Assembly (NCBI GenBank): GCA_965197375.1
Contig: CBDAMZ010000008.1
Coordinates: 1-64,000 of the forward strand
Source of the DNA: CBDAMZ01 sp965197375
Lineage (GTDB): Bacteria; Acidobacteriota; Vicinamibacteria; Vicinamibacterales; UBA8438
Length of the DNA: 64,000 nt
Direction: 5' to 3'
The first letter of the stretch is position 1; every line of letters starts with the position of its first letter. Shown one piece after another: positions 17,713 through 25,473 of this stretch. The notes below the pieces were generated by a model. That model was given only the letters and a program-made list of their open reading frames with translations. It did no database searches and had not been told where the DNA came from. The position numbers were made by a program, and so were the translations under genes.

Positions 17713-18558
17713 ATGAGAGGCACCGTCGTTTTGTCGTTATCTGCGCTGTTTGTGTTTGCCGTGGCAGCCGCGGCCTTCGCGCAGCTCACCGCGTCCAGCG
17801 AGGCCCCTATCGTCTACGGTCACCACCATCTGAACGTTACCAGCGTCGAGGAGCACAGAAAGTTCTGGGTCGACACACTCGGCGGCACGCCGACGCCGTG
17901 GGGCGACTCCGAAATCTTCAAGTTCCCAAATGTGCTAGTGTTCGCGCGCGCGCCGGCCGGCGGGACCAAGGGGACAACGGTAAACCACATCGGCTTCTGG
18001 GTGCCGAGCGTCAGGGCGATGCTGGAGAACGTGCGGGCGGCCGGCTTTCCGATCGTTACCAAAGCCGAGCTGCCGCCGTCGCTGGAAGTTGAACACGACA
18101 TGGCGTACATCGCTAATTAGGACACCTACATCGCCTACGTGATGGCGCCTGATGGTGTGAAGGTCGAGCTCGTCGAGAACAGGACGCAGACGCTCCCGAT
18201 CGCGCTCCATCACATTCACTTCGCCACGCAAGACGTCGGTGCGATGAAAGCCTGGTACGTCGACACGTTTAACGCAACACCAGGGATGCGGGGCTCGTTC
18301 CAGGCGGCCGATCTTCCGGGCGTCAACCTAACCTATTCCCCGTCCAACGAGCCGCTGGAGGGGACCCGGGGCCGCGTCCTGGACCATATCGGATTCGAAA
18401 TCGAGAACCTCAAGGACTTTTGTAAAGACCTGGAGTCACGGGGTGTTACCTTCGACGTGCCCTATCGGGAAATTGAGGCGCGGGGCATCGCAATTGCGTT
18501 CTTCACCGACCCCTTCGGTACCTACATCGAACTGACCGAGGGCCTGGATAAGTACTAA
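17713..18558 (+). pseudogene. Exported two-domain VOC (glyoxalase/dioxygenase fold) protein with one internal TAG
   Basis: From the ATG at 17713 (AGGGAGCT about 6 bases upstream) the frame encodes a signal peptide (to about residue 26) and two VOC domains: HHHLNVTSVEEHRKFWVDTLGG in the first and HHIHFATQDVGAMKAWYVDTF in the second. A TAG at 18118-18120 interrupts the end of the first domain between AYIAN and DTYIAYVMAPDG; everything after it stays in frame to the natural end at 18558. A CAG-to-TAG change would explain it. Without readthrough only the first domain is made, because the remainder lacks a good start. Function of the intact family: metal-dependent lyase, isomerase or dioxygenase. 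Confidence 0.75.
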
Positions 18559-18562
18559 CTGT

Positions 18563-18782
18563 GTGGCCGCATACAAGGAGCAACTGGAATTTGCCATCAC
18601 GATCAACCCGGAAGACGGTTAGTTGCTGGCGCAGCTGATGAGCCAGCCCAAGGCTGAGGTCTTCGCGAGGTCGGAGACGATATTCTTCTACAAAAAGAAT
18701 CAACGCACGGCCGTTGTTTCGCTTCAGCGACTAGGAGGTTGTCAAAACCCTCGTCCCACATCAGGGTGGGAGCGACCTATAG
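18563..18782 (+). pseudogene. Remnant of a DUF3471-like C-terminal domain of a serine hydrolase/TPR protein
   Basis: The frame reads AAYKEQLEFAITINPEDG, a TAG at 18620, LLAQLMSQPKAEVF, then ARSETIFFYK, and after a further shift near 18730 VKTLVPHQGG. This follows the small beta domain that closes many secreted beta-lactamase-like hydrolases (consensus: Y-x-G-x-Y, GQ-L-x-AQ, GQP, FAESETxFFYK, GLVLHQ). The hydrolase part is missing. The TAG again sits where Gln is expected. A decayed tail, no longer a gene. Confidence 0.5.
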
Positions 18783-18876
18783 CTACGAAAGATCGACTAG
18801 GACTCTCTGGCTTTACGCCGTTGACTTGGCGGCGTTTCTGGGCACCCTGCCAATGGATGGGTGTAGGGGGACATTG

Positions 18877-19719
18877 ATGGGAAGGCAGCGCGTAGCAGAC
18901 GCAGGCATCGGCATCGCGATCGTGGTCGCCGGGCTGGTATTCCTGGAGGCGGAACAGCTGCCGCTGGCGCCGGTCCGTGACCGGGGGCAGACGATTACCG
19001 CTGTGTACGAAGGCTGGCATCAGAATCCGGACGGCACGTACAGTCTGTCCTGGGGGTACTTCAACCGCAACGCCAAAGAAGAGCTGTACATCCCGATCGG
19101 GCCAGACAACCGGATGGAGCCGGGAGGGCCCGACCTCGGGCAGCCGACACACTTTTTGACGCGCAGGCGGCGGGGCGTCTTCGCCGTGACCGTGCCGGCT
19201 GACTTTAGCGATAAGGAAGTCATCTGGACCTTGAGCCTCCGTGGCGAGACCAATGCAATTCCAGGGTACCTACACCGTGATTGGATGCTCGATGCGCTGG
19301 GAGGTGAAGCGGGCGGCAATACTCCCCCACGACTCAAGTTCGACTTGGCCGGGTCGGAGGGGAGGGGCCCGGGTGGTATCACCACTGGGCCGCTCACGGC
19401 CACAGTCGGGGAGCCGGTGATATTGAGCGTCTGGGCGTCCGACGACGGCGTGGTCCGTCGTCGGACGCGCGGTGGCAAGAAGGAAGACGAACCGCCCCTG
19501 GTCACCCTGACCTGGCACAAGCATCAGGGCCCGGGCGACGTCACGTTCAGCGAGGAAGAAATCGAGATCAAGGAATCGTGGAGCGAGGCGGCGACGACCG
19601 CGAGCTTCACCGAGCCGGGCAACTACATCGTGCGCGTGATGGCCGTTGATGCCTATGGCGTCGGCGGATCCCAGTGTTGCTGGACGAACGGGTTCGTGAA
19701 GGTCACTGTGGCGCCTTAG
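18877..19719 (+). CDS. Secreted protein of unknown function with a C-terminal Ig/PKD-like domain
   Basis: About 280 residues from the ATG at 18877, chosen because GGGGG lies 5 bases upstream and a hydrophobic signal segment follows (IGIAIVVAGLVFLEAE); the frame is open further upstream through the decayed tail at 18563-18782, but that part is not coding. The first half has the motif TAVYEGWHQNPDGTYSLSWG, then YIPIGPDNRMEPGGPDLGQP and a beta-rich part; the second half (about 180-280) resembles an Ig/cadherin-like domain ending in VRVMAVDAYG. I know this layout as a recurrent uncharacterised exported protein of acidobacterial genomes but cannot name a function. Confidence 0.65.
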   Translation: MGRQRVADAGIGIAIVVAGLVFLEAEQLPLAPVRDRGQTITAVYEGWHQNPDGTYSLSWGYFNRNAKEELYIPIGPDNRMEPGGPDLGQPTHFLTRRRRGVFAVTVPADFSDKEVIWTLSLRGETNAIPGYLHRDWMLDALGGEAGGNTPPRLKFDLAGSEGRGPGGITTGPLTATVGEPVILSVWASDDGVVRRRTRGGKKEDEPPLVTLTWHKHQGPGDVTFSEEEIEIKESWSEAATTASFTEPGNYIVRVMAVDAYGVGGSQCCWTNGFVKVTVAP

Positions 19720-19754
19720 CCTCAAGCATTGGCGCAGCATATTGGGAGTATTTG

Positions 19755-19792
19755 TTTGACCAGCGGGGCGGTACGCATCGGCGGCCGAATGC
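19755..19792 (+). repeat. Diverged ~40-bp repeat, copy B
   Basis: Starts TTTGAC and ends ATCGGCGGCCGAATGC; related to the segment at 16907-16949. It lies about 60 bp before the start of the small cysteine-rich gene. It could be part of that gene's promoter, since TTTGAC resembles a -35 element, but no matching -10 is evident. Confidence 0.4.
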
Positions 19793-19854
19793 CGCCGTCA
19801 TTGTGAGACAGGGCACTTAGCCGAGTCGAAGAACTTCGAGAGGAGACGACGTCG

Positions 19855-20046
19855 ATGGCAATCTACACGTGTGGCAAATGTGGAATGAGCATCGGAACAA
19901 TGACCTGCGGGCACTGCGGCAAGGGACTCGTGAATGACACAATCGACAAGGACGGCGCGAAGATTCAAGTGACCAAATGCCCGGACGGACATGGGATGGT
20001 CAAGTCACCGCTCTGTTGCGGTCAGGACATGAACTGTTCAGTGTGA
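19855..20046 (+). CDS. Small cysteine-rich (zinc-ribbon-like) protein
   Basis: A 63-residue protein with eight cysteines: CGKCG, CGHCG, one at KCPDGHG and a final CCGQDMNC. The first two pairs look like a zinc ribbon or rubredoxin-like knuckle and the tail has a CC-x(4)-C cluster. It has no signal peptide. GAGAGGAG about 9 bases upstream of the ATG supports translation. I do not know a characterised homologue; metal binding (zinc or iron) is an inference from cysteine spacing. Confidence 0.7.
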   Translation: MAIYTCGKCGMSIGTMTCGHCGKGLVNDTIDKDGAKIQVTKCPDGHGMVKSPLCCGQDMNCSV

Positions 20047-20329
20047 CCGGTTAGCCAGTTGCGGCTCCGGCCAACGGTTCCCCGGGCGCTATTGGAGACG
20101 TCGGCTTAAGGGGCGTTTTTGGGTGGAAGAGCCACTTTCATCCGAAGGCGCCGGAACGGCTGGGGGGGGTCTCGTGCCCTTGACACACGCACAGGTGAGG
20201 CCCTCTGATGGCGTCTTTGCCGAGCGCCGTACAACACGGCGGCGTGACGATCGGGATCGATTTAGCGCTCCCTTGGTGGCTCTCGAGCTTACGTAGGCTG
20301 GTGACAGCGGGTCAGCCGAAACCTGTAAT
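20047..20329. other. Intergenic stretch without a supported gene
   Basis: About 280 bases between the cysteine-rich protein and the aminotransferase. Short frames exist on both strands but show no family features. CGGCTTAAGGGGCGTTTTT includes a T-run after a GC-rich patch near 20100-20120, which may mark a weak terminator for the upstream gene. Confidence 0.35.
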
Positions 20330-21466
20330 ATGCGAGTGCCGTTTCTCGATCTGCGGGCGCAGCTGCGCGGCATCGAATCTGAGATCAAAGCGGCTGTTCA
20401 CGAAGTCATCGAGTCTGCACAGTACATCGGCGGACCCGTGGTGGAGCAGTTCGAGACGGCTGTTACTGGTTACACGGGCGCCCGCCACGCGATCGGCGTG
20501 TCCTCCGGAACCGACGCGTTACTCGCCTCGCTCATGGCGTTGGGGGTGGGCCGCGGCGATCTCGTTATCACCACGCCGTACTCCTTTTTTGCCACCGCGG
20601 GCGTCATAGCTCGGCTCGGCGCGACGCCGGTGTTCGTCGACATCAATCCCGCCACGTTCAACATGGACCCGGCGCGTCTTGCCGCATGGTTCGAACGGGA
20701 AACGGCGCGGCGTCACCAGGCTAAAGCCGTTGTCCCGGTCCATTTATTCGGCCAGTGTGCCGACATGACGCCGATCCTAGAGTTGTCGTCCGCTCACGGC
20801 GTGCCCGTTATCGAAGACGCCGCACAGGCGCTCGGTGCCCGCTATCCGACGGGCGACGGCGACGCGGCGGCGGGGACGCTTGGGACACTCGGGTGTGTGT
20901 CGTTCTATCCCACCAAGAACCTTGGCGGAATGGGTGACGGGGGGATGGTGATTACCAACGACGACAGCCTGGCGAACAAACTGCGTTGTCTTCGAAACCA
21001 CGGCGCCTATCCGAAGTACTATCACGCGACAGTTGGCGGAAACTTCCGCCTCGATCCAATTCAGGCCGCCGTGTTACTGGTGAAGCTACCCCACCTACGC
21101 TCGTGGTACGCGCAACGCCAAGCGCGCGCGGCATACTACGATCAGCATTTTGACGCCGACGGTCTTGTGACACCGGCGCTTGCTTACGAGCGGCACTACC
21201 ACACGTACAGCCAGTACGTCATCATGGTGCCTAAGCGTCGAGACGCGCTTCGGACCTGGCTCGCCGGGCACGGCATCGACACGATGGTCTACTATCCGGT
21301 GCCTTTCCACGAGCAAGCGTGCTTCAAGGACCTTGGGCACCGACGCGGAGCCTTCCCACACAGTGAGCACGCGGCGCGCCAGTCGCTGGCGCTGCCGGTC
21401 TACCCGGAGCTGACGACCGCAATGCAAGATCACGTCATCGAGCGGATCGGAGCGTTCTACGGGTGA
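20330..21466 (+). CDS. DegT/DnrJ/EryC1/StrS-family PLP-dependent sugar aminotransferase
   Basis: A 378-residue fold-type I aminotransferase. It has the start FLDLRAQLRGIESEI, the GVSSGTDALLASLMALG cofactor-phosphate region, EDAAQALGARYP (Asp contacting the PLP ring), and SFYPTKNLGGMGDGG with the PLP-binding lysine. The later NFRLDPIQAAVL and YYPVPFHEQACF segments are also typical. These enzymes put an amino group on nucleotide-linked keto-sugars for LPS, glycans or antibiotics. No other nucleotide-sugar gene lies next to it, so the sugar is unknown. The proposed start has no clear Shine-Dalgarno site. Confidence 0.88.
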   Translation: MRVPFLDLRAQLRGIESEIKAAVHEVIESAQYIGGPVVEQFETAVTGYTGARHAIGVSSGTDALLASLMALGVGRGDLVITTPYSFFATAGVIARLGATPVFVDINPATFNMDPARLAAWFERETARRHQAKAVVPVHLFGQCADMTPILELSSAHGVPVIEDAAQALGARYPTGDGDAAAGTLGTLGCVSFYPTKNLGGMGDGGMVITNDDSLANKLRCLRNHGAYPKYYHATVGGNFRLDPIQAAVLLVKLPHLRSWYAQRQARAAYYDQHFDADGLVTPALAYERHYHTYSQYVIMVPKRRDALRTWLAGHGIDTMVYYPVPFHEQACFKDLGHRRGAFPHSEHAARQSLALPVYPELTTAMQDHVIERIGAFYG

Positions 21467-21484
21467 AAGCGTGGCAATGCCAGC

Positions 21485-21613
21485 TTCCTGGAGAACCGGG
21501 ACGACCTCCAGGAATGGCACGAGGCGGACTACGAACCAGGGTAGTGGCTATACTTCTTGGACCCCAACGGAGTGGAGGTCGAGCTCGTCGAGCACGATGG
21601 CCAGATGAGCTGA
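21485..21613 (+). pseudogene. C-terminal remnant of a VOC-family protein with an internal TAG
   Basis: The frame encodes FLENRDDLQEWHEADYEPG, a TAG at 21542-21544, then WLYFLDPNGVEVELVEHDG and a natural TGA at 21611. The part after the TAG is the classic last strand of VOC proteins (DPNG-x-x-x-E-L). The upstream part of the gene is missing; the aminotransferase ends 18 bp before. It is the second damaged VOC gene within 4 kb. Confidence 0.6.
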
Positions 21614-21622
21614 CTAGCACCC

Positions 21623-22189
21623 ATGACCAGCTCACCGGCCAGCCCTGGTGCTACCGTGCTCGTCGTCTCCTGCTCACTTAACCCGACCAGCCGGTCACAT
21701 CGGCTGGCTCTCGCGGCGGCAGCGGCGCTTGAGGAGCTTCGGGTTGGGACCGAGCTCGTTGATCTGCGCGACTGGGCGTTGCCTCTGTGCGATGGCAGCG
21801 AGAGCTACCACCACCCATCGGTGAAGCCACTGGCCGAGAAGGTCACTGGCGCGGCGGCGGTGCTTTTGGCCACGCCGATCTACAACTACGACGTGAGCGC
21901 GGCGACCAAGAATCTCGTTGAGCTGACCGGCTCGGCGTGGGCGGACAAACCAGTTGGCTTCTTGTGTTCAGCGGGAGGTCGGGGCAGCTATATGGCACCG
22001 GTCGGGCTAGCGAACAGCCTCATGTTCGATTTCCGGAGTCACATCATTCCGCACTTCGTCTACGTTACCGACCGAGATTTCACTACTAACGGTGAGCTGT
22101 CTGGGGATACTCGCGAACGGATCCGGCAGCTGGCTCACGCCGCAGTCGACTTAGCTAGAGCGCTCGCGTCGGTAAAAGGCAGGTCCTAG
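21623..22189 (+). CDS. NADPH-dependent FMN reductase / flavodoxin-fold oxidoreductase
   Basis: A 188-residue flavodoxin-like protein: VLVVSCSLNPTSRSHRLA (phosphate-binding loop of FMN), LATPIYNYDVSAATKNLVEL (second FMN loop) and GFLCSAGGRGSYM. These enzymes reduce FMN, quinones, chromate or azo dyes with NAD(P)H. The long operon for flavinylation at 9.8-13.3 kb is not adjacent, so no direct link is claimed. It follows the VOC remnant on the same strand, and its stop overlaps a small minus-strand frame. Confidence 0.85.
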   Translation: MTSSPASPGATVLVVSCSLNPTSRSHRLALAAAAALEELRVGTELVDLRDWALPLCDGSESYHHPSVKPLAEKVTGAAAVLLATPIYNYDVSAATKNLVELTGSAWADKPVGFLCSAGGRGSYMAPVGLANSLMFDFRSHIIPHFVYVTDRDFTTNGELSGDTRERIRQLAHAAVDLARALASVKGRS

Positions 22190-22350
22190 AACTCCCAGAC
22201 TAATCGACATTCGAGACCGGCCCAGGCGTAGCCCCGGTGGGATCTGGGCCGGCCTCCCCGACTCTTCAGAAAGGTCTTTCCCTCGCCGTCAGCGAACACG
22301 AGGTCGGCCTCCGGCACGAGCCATCGCACGAAGAAGTTTTCCGCCTCCAT
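22186..22350 (-). CDS. Possible small protein of 54 residues
   Basis: A short frame directly downstream of hupE on the same strand, 20 bp after its stop. It begins MEAENFFVRWLVPEADLVFA and ends RLVWEF, without a signal peptide or known motif. Codon use looks ordinary. It may be a genuine small gene co-transcribed with hupE or a C-terminal scrap of a lost gene. I do not recognise it. Confidence 0.3.
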   Translation of the reverse strand: MEAENFFVRWLVPEADLVFADGEGKTFLKSRGGRPRSHRGYAWAGLECRLVWEF

Positions 22351-22370
22351 GCCTCTAGCATCGGTCAGTG

Positions 22371-23096
22371 TTACGGGTAGAAGACGTAGCCGAACACCTG
22401 GTACCCCGCGAGGAGGAACCCTCCGGCCATCAGGGCGGTGTTCGTGATGAAAGCGTGTCGGAAAAAGCTCGTGCGTGTGCGCCAGTAAGTAAACGCGATC
22501 AAGACGGCGGTCAAGGCGAGGATCTGCCCGATTTCTACACCGATGTTGAAGCTCAAAATGTTGGCGACTAGGCCGTTCCGTGTCACGGTGAATTCCTGGA
22601 GTTTGGTTGCTAGCCCGAAGCCATGGAACAGCCCGAAGGCTAGCACCGCGACCTTGGCATTGGGGCGAACCTTGAAGACCCGTTCAAAGCCCCCTATGTT
22701 CTCGAATGCCTTGTAGACAACTGAGAATCCGATGATGGCGTCAATTGCGTACGCGTTCACCTCCATGCCGCCGAGCACGCCGGCGAGCAGGGTGATGCTA
22801 TGACCGAGTGTGAACAGGCTGACATAGAGGACGACGTCCCGAAATCGATACAGGAAAAAAATCACGCCGACGAGGAAGAGCAGGTGGTCATACCCCGTCA
22901 CCATGTGCTTGGCTCCCAGATACACAAACGGACCGGGCACGGCACCGTCGACACCTTGGACAAACGCGGCGTTCTTCCCCTCCATCGGATGAGCGTGGAT
23001 AGTCGTTGACAGGGCGACGGCGCCCAAGCCAATCACCGCGGCGCCGAGGATGAGGCGATGTCTCATTGCACGCAGCGCATCCATGATGTGGGACAC
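22371..23096 (-). CDS. HupE/UreJ-type membrane protein, putative metal transporter
   Basis: A 241-residue membrane protein with an N-terminal signal-like helix, then about six hydrophobic helices. The HupE/UreJ pattern is seen in LGAKHMVTGYDHLLFLVGVI (His and Asp ligands), SLFTLGHSITLLAG and FGLFHGFGLATKL, the histidines being candidate nickel or cobalt ligands. Family members import Ni or Co for hydrogenase, urease or cobalamin enzymes, but no such enzyme is in view. Starts at residues 1, 5 and 11 are all possible. A hairpin lies 66 bases upstream. Confidence 0.78.
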   Translation of the reverse strand: MSHIMDALRAMRHRLILGAAVIGLGAVALSTTIHAHPMEGKNAAFVQGVDGAVPGPFVYLGAKHMVTGYDHLLFLVGVIFFLYRFRDVVLYVSLFTLGHSITLLAGVLGGMEVNAYAIDAIIGFSVVYKAFENIGGFERVFKVRPNAKVAVLAFGLFHGFGLATKLQEFTVTRNGLVANILSFNIGVEIGQILALTAVLIAFTYWRTRTSFFRHAFITNTALMAGGFLLAGYQVFGYVFYP

Positions 23097-23161
23097 AGAA
23101 GAACCGTCAGTATCTCACGGCGAGCGACATAAAGCTCGGACTCGATAACGGCATCGGGGTA

Positions 23162-23200
23162 GAGACGCTGGTAGGCACCACACGTCGTGTCCAGCGTCTC
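23162..23200 (-). promoter_or_regulatory. Perfect 10-bp inverted repeat with a nested stem between the GNAT gene and hupE
   Basis: GAGACGCTGG and CCAGCGTCTC pair perfectly around 19 bases that themselves contain ACAC-3-GTGT. On the minus strand it lies about 50 bases after the GNAT stop and 66 bases before the hupE start. There is no T-run on the minus strand, so it is not a standard terminator. It may be an attenuator or an RNA element in the hupE leader, or a protein-binding site. Confidence 0.4.
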
Positions 23201-23250
23201 AATTTAGCAGCTCGAGTAAATCTCAGGCCTCCGCGTACAAGCCGAAACCG

Positions 23251-24228
23251 CTACCGCCAGTCGTCGATGACGAAGGCACCCGGGTGGCTGTAGGCGGGCT
23301 CGTTCGGGCAGTGCATCGCGACGCCCTGAATCGTGGTGCGGAACCCGAACTCCAGCATCACGCGATACGCGGTGTGTCGGGCGAGGTTGACCCCAGCGGC
23401 GAGTCGTGAGAGGCCCTGTTGGACGGCAAATTGCTCGCAGGCACTCACGAGCCGTTTTAATGTGCGCTCACCGTTGCCATGTGAGCGCACGGCGCCGAAC
23501 TTGACGTAGCAGACCCCGGTGCCTGCCTCGGTGCCGGTGCCGCAATGACAGACCGCAAAACCATTCAGGTCGTCGTTCCCTGAGAGCAGGATGGTATCTC
23601 CGAGTTGCTGTGCCTCGACGGCGTAGATTTCCCGGGCAACGTCAAGGCCCTCGTAGATCGCGCCGGTCAATTCACGGCACGCATCAACCGCCGAACCGCG
23701 CTCGTTCGCCGTCAGCTCGGAGTACAGTTGCAGTGGCGGCGAGTCATGCGTGGTTCCGCGACCGACCGGCTTTTCCATGACCGCGGTCAGAAACCGTGGC
23801 CAGAAGCCGAACTTCTGATACAAGGCGCTGTGCTTGGTGCTCTGCGAGAAGGTGTACAGCCCGAGATGCCGTGTGCCACGCTCCTTAAAGTTCTCCATCG
23901 TCGGCGCAAGGAGATACTGTGCCACGCCGCGGTCCCAGTACTCGGGATCGACCGTGAGGGGTCCGAAGGACCCGACGCTTCCCCAGCTCGTCACGAAGTT
24001 CGTACCGATCAGCCGGCCGCGATGTTCTAGTGCCAGCGCCGCACGTGGGTCGGCCACCCACCGTGTACGGACGTAGTCTCTGTCGGCCATGAACGTGGCC
24101 GGATCCGGCGCGCCAACGAAGGTGCCGAACGCCAGCTGGAGGATGGCGGTCGCGGCTGGGAGCTCCTGCTCATGGAGCTCACGCACGACGATCTCATCGG
24201 CGGCGAGCTTACTCGACGGTTTGGACAT
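23251..24228 (-). CDS. GNAT-family N-acetyltransferase
   Basis: A 325-residue protein. The N-terminal half is a GNAT fold with FGPLTVDPEYWDRGVAQYLL, the beta4-alpha3 acetyl-CoA loop, and ALYQKFGFWPRF, the last-strand motif. The second half looks like a second, degenerate acetyltransferase domain (VCYVKFGAV, then TAYRVMLEFGFRTTIQG). The substrate is unknown. No neighbouring pathway narrows it. Confidence 0.78.
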   Translation of the reverse strand: MSKPSSKLAADEIVVRELHEQELPAATAILQLAFGTFVGAPDPATFMADRDYVRTRWVADPRAALALEHRGRLIGTNFVTSWGSVGSFGPLTVDPEYWDRGVAQYLLAPTMENFKERGTRHLGLYTFSQSTKHSALYQKFGFWPRFLTAVMEKPVGRGTTHDSPPLQLYSELTANERGSAVDACRELTGAIYEGLDVAREIYAVEAQQLGDTILLSGNDDLNGFAVCHCGTGTEAGTGVCYVKFGAVRSHGNGERTLKRLVSACEQFAVQQGLSRLAAGVNLARHTAYRVMLEFGFRTTIQGVAMHCPNEPAYSHPGAFVIDDWR

Positions 24229-24368
24229 GACACACTAATTGTGTAGAGCTTATAGGAACAACTTGAGACCATATTTAATTACGCGACGCGGGGAAGGACA
24301 GCAGCCTTGCCGATCGGAACGAGAGCTTGTCGGGTTGGACTGGCGGTAAACCCTTGAGGCTACGCGTG

Positions 24369-24929
24369 CTATTCGAAGCGGACCGATTCGAGTAACGCGG
24401 CGAACCCGTCCTCCCACCGTCCCACGGTCCGGCCGGGGCCGGTAAGCTTGAAAAAATAGGGACCGGATGGCGTTTCGACAACCGCCGCTTTCAATCGGAA
24501 ATGCGGCTTGTGGTAGCGCATCCCGGAACCTGGTCGCACCTCGGCCGAAAACGTGCCGGGCACATCAAGCATCGTGACCGGTAGATCGCCAACAAGGAAG
24601 CTCGTTGTCGTGGCGACTTCAGCAGAGGGTCGTCCGTCGGGCTGGATCATCTGGTTCGTCCACCGATCGAGATTGGCCTGAACCGTACCGCCCACGCCGC
24701 TGAAGACGACGAGGGAAGCGTCCTCCACGTCGCCAGCTGCTTTCGGCAAGACGAACTGTGCCAGCCGAATCGGTGAGTTTACTTCCTCTGCGATCCACTC
24801 CTCCGGTGGCTCGAATCGAAGTGTGCGCTGAACGACGCCCGATGTGGTCGAGGTGTCGACAAAGGCGCCTATGGCCAGACACACGAAGATGGCCACCCAG
24901 TGCCGGCGCGGTGCCCAGACATCGATCAT
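24369..24929 (-). CDS. Exported protein of unknown function
   Basis: About 186 residues from the ATG at 24929; an open extension to 25049 is unlikely since this ATG directly precedes the signal peptide (WVAIFVCLAIGAFVDTSTT). The mature part starts with LRFEPPEEWIAEE, has VVFSGVGGTVQANLDRW, and ends with PYFFKLTGPGRTVGRWEDGF and ESVRFE. This pattern (PPEEW ... W-x-x-F ... L-x-S-V/F) is a recurrent uncharacterised periplasmic protein family. Divergent from yjbQ. Confidence 0.65.
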   Translation of the reverse strand: MIDVWAPRRHWVAIFVCLAIGAFVDTSTTSGVVQRTLRFEPPEEWIAEEVNSPIRLAQFVLPKAAGDVEDASLVVFSGVGGTVQANLDRWTNQMIQPDGRPSAEVATTTSFLVGDLPVTMLDVPGTFSAEVRPGSGMRYHKPHFRLKAAVVETPSGPYFFKLTGPGRTVGRWEDGFAALLESVRFE

Positions 24930-25054
24930 GGTTAATAACCCAGAGGACCTGGTGATTCTACCATCCGTCGCAGGACGCCAACCAGAATCGGCTACAATGC
25001 CCCTCCCGCGCGTACTCTGTGACTCCGTGATCCGAGCGCTCGGGCACACTCCAC

Positions 25055-25471
25055 ATGGTTGCCACCGTTACCCGTGAGGTTCATACGTCGGGTCAGGGTG
25101 ACATTCGCGACCTGTCCGGCGAAGTTGCGTCCGCCGTCTCTGAGTCCGGGCTGTCGGCAGGGATTGTGACCGTGGCGGTCGTGGGGTCGACAGCCGGCGT
25201 GACGACTATCGAGTTCGAGCCCGGCGCGGTCTCGGATTTCGGTCGTTTGTTTGAGCAGATCGCGCCACGTGACGGTCACTACAAACACCACGAGCGCTGG
25301 GGTGACGACAATGGGTCAAGTCACGTTCGTGCCGCCCTGATCGGGCCGTCGGTCACCGTGCCGTTCACCGATGGCCGGCTTCAGATCGGCACCTGGCAGC
25401 AGATCGTGCTTGCCGAGTTTGATACGCGGCCGCGCAGCCGCCAGGTCGTCGTGCAGATCGTGGGTGAGTAG
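25055..25471 (+). CDS. YjbQ/UPF0047 family protein
   Basis: A 138-residue protein of the UPF0047 family, with GIVTVAVVGSTAGVTTIEFEPG, HHERWGDDNGSSHVRAALIGPS and IGTWQQIVLAEFD. Conserved His and Asp residues in the second motif bind a metal. Some members have weak thiamine-phosphate synthase activity, but the physiological role is unclear. It ends 2 bp before the M16 peptidase start, so the three genes that follow are probably one transcript. Confidence 0.88.
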   Translation: MVATVTREVHTSGQGDIRDLSGEVASAVSESGLSAGIVTVAVVGSTAGVTTIEFEPGAVSDFGRLFEQIAPRDGHYKHHERWGDDNGSSHVRAALIGPSVTVPFTDGRLQIGTWQQIVLAEFDTRPRSRQVVVQIVGE

Positions 25472-25473
25472 TA

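Noticed and set aside
18118..18120. Global reassignment of TAG to glutamine
   Set aside because: Intact genes such as pyk, lpxK and the alpha/beta hydrolase end on TAG at the normal length, so TAG works as stop in this genome.
20330..22189. Nucleotide-sugar biosynthesis cluster around the DegT aminotransferase
   Set aside because: The neighbours are a VOC remnant and an FMN reductase; no sugar nucleotidyltransferase, dehydratase or glycosyltransferase is close.
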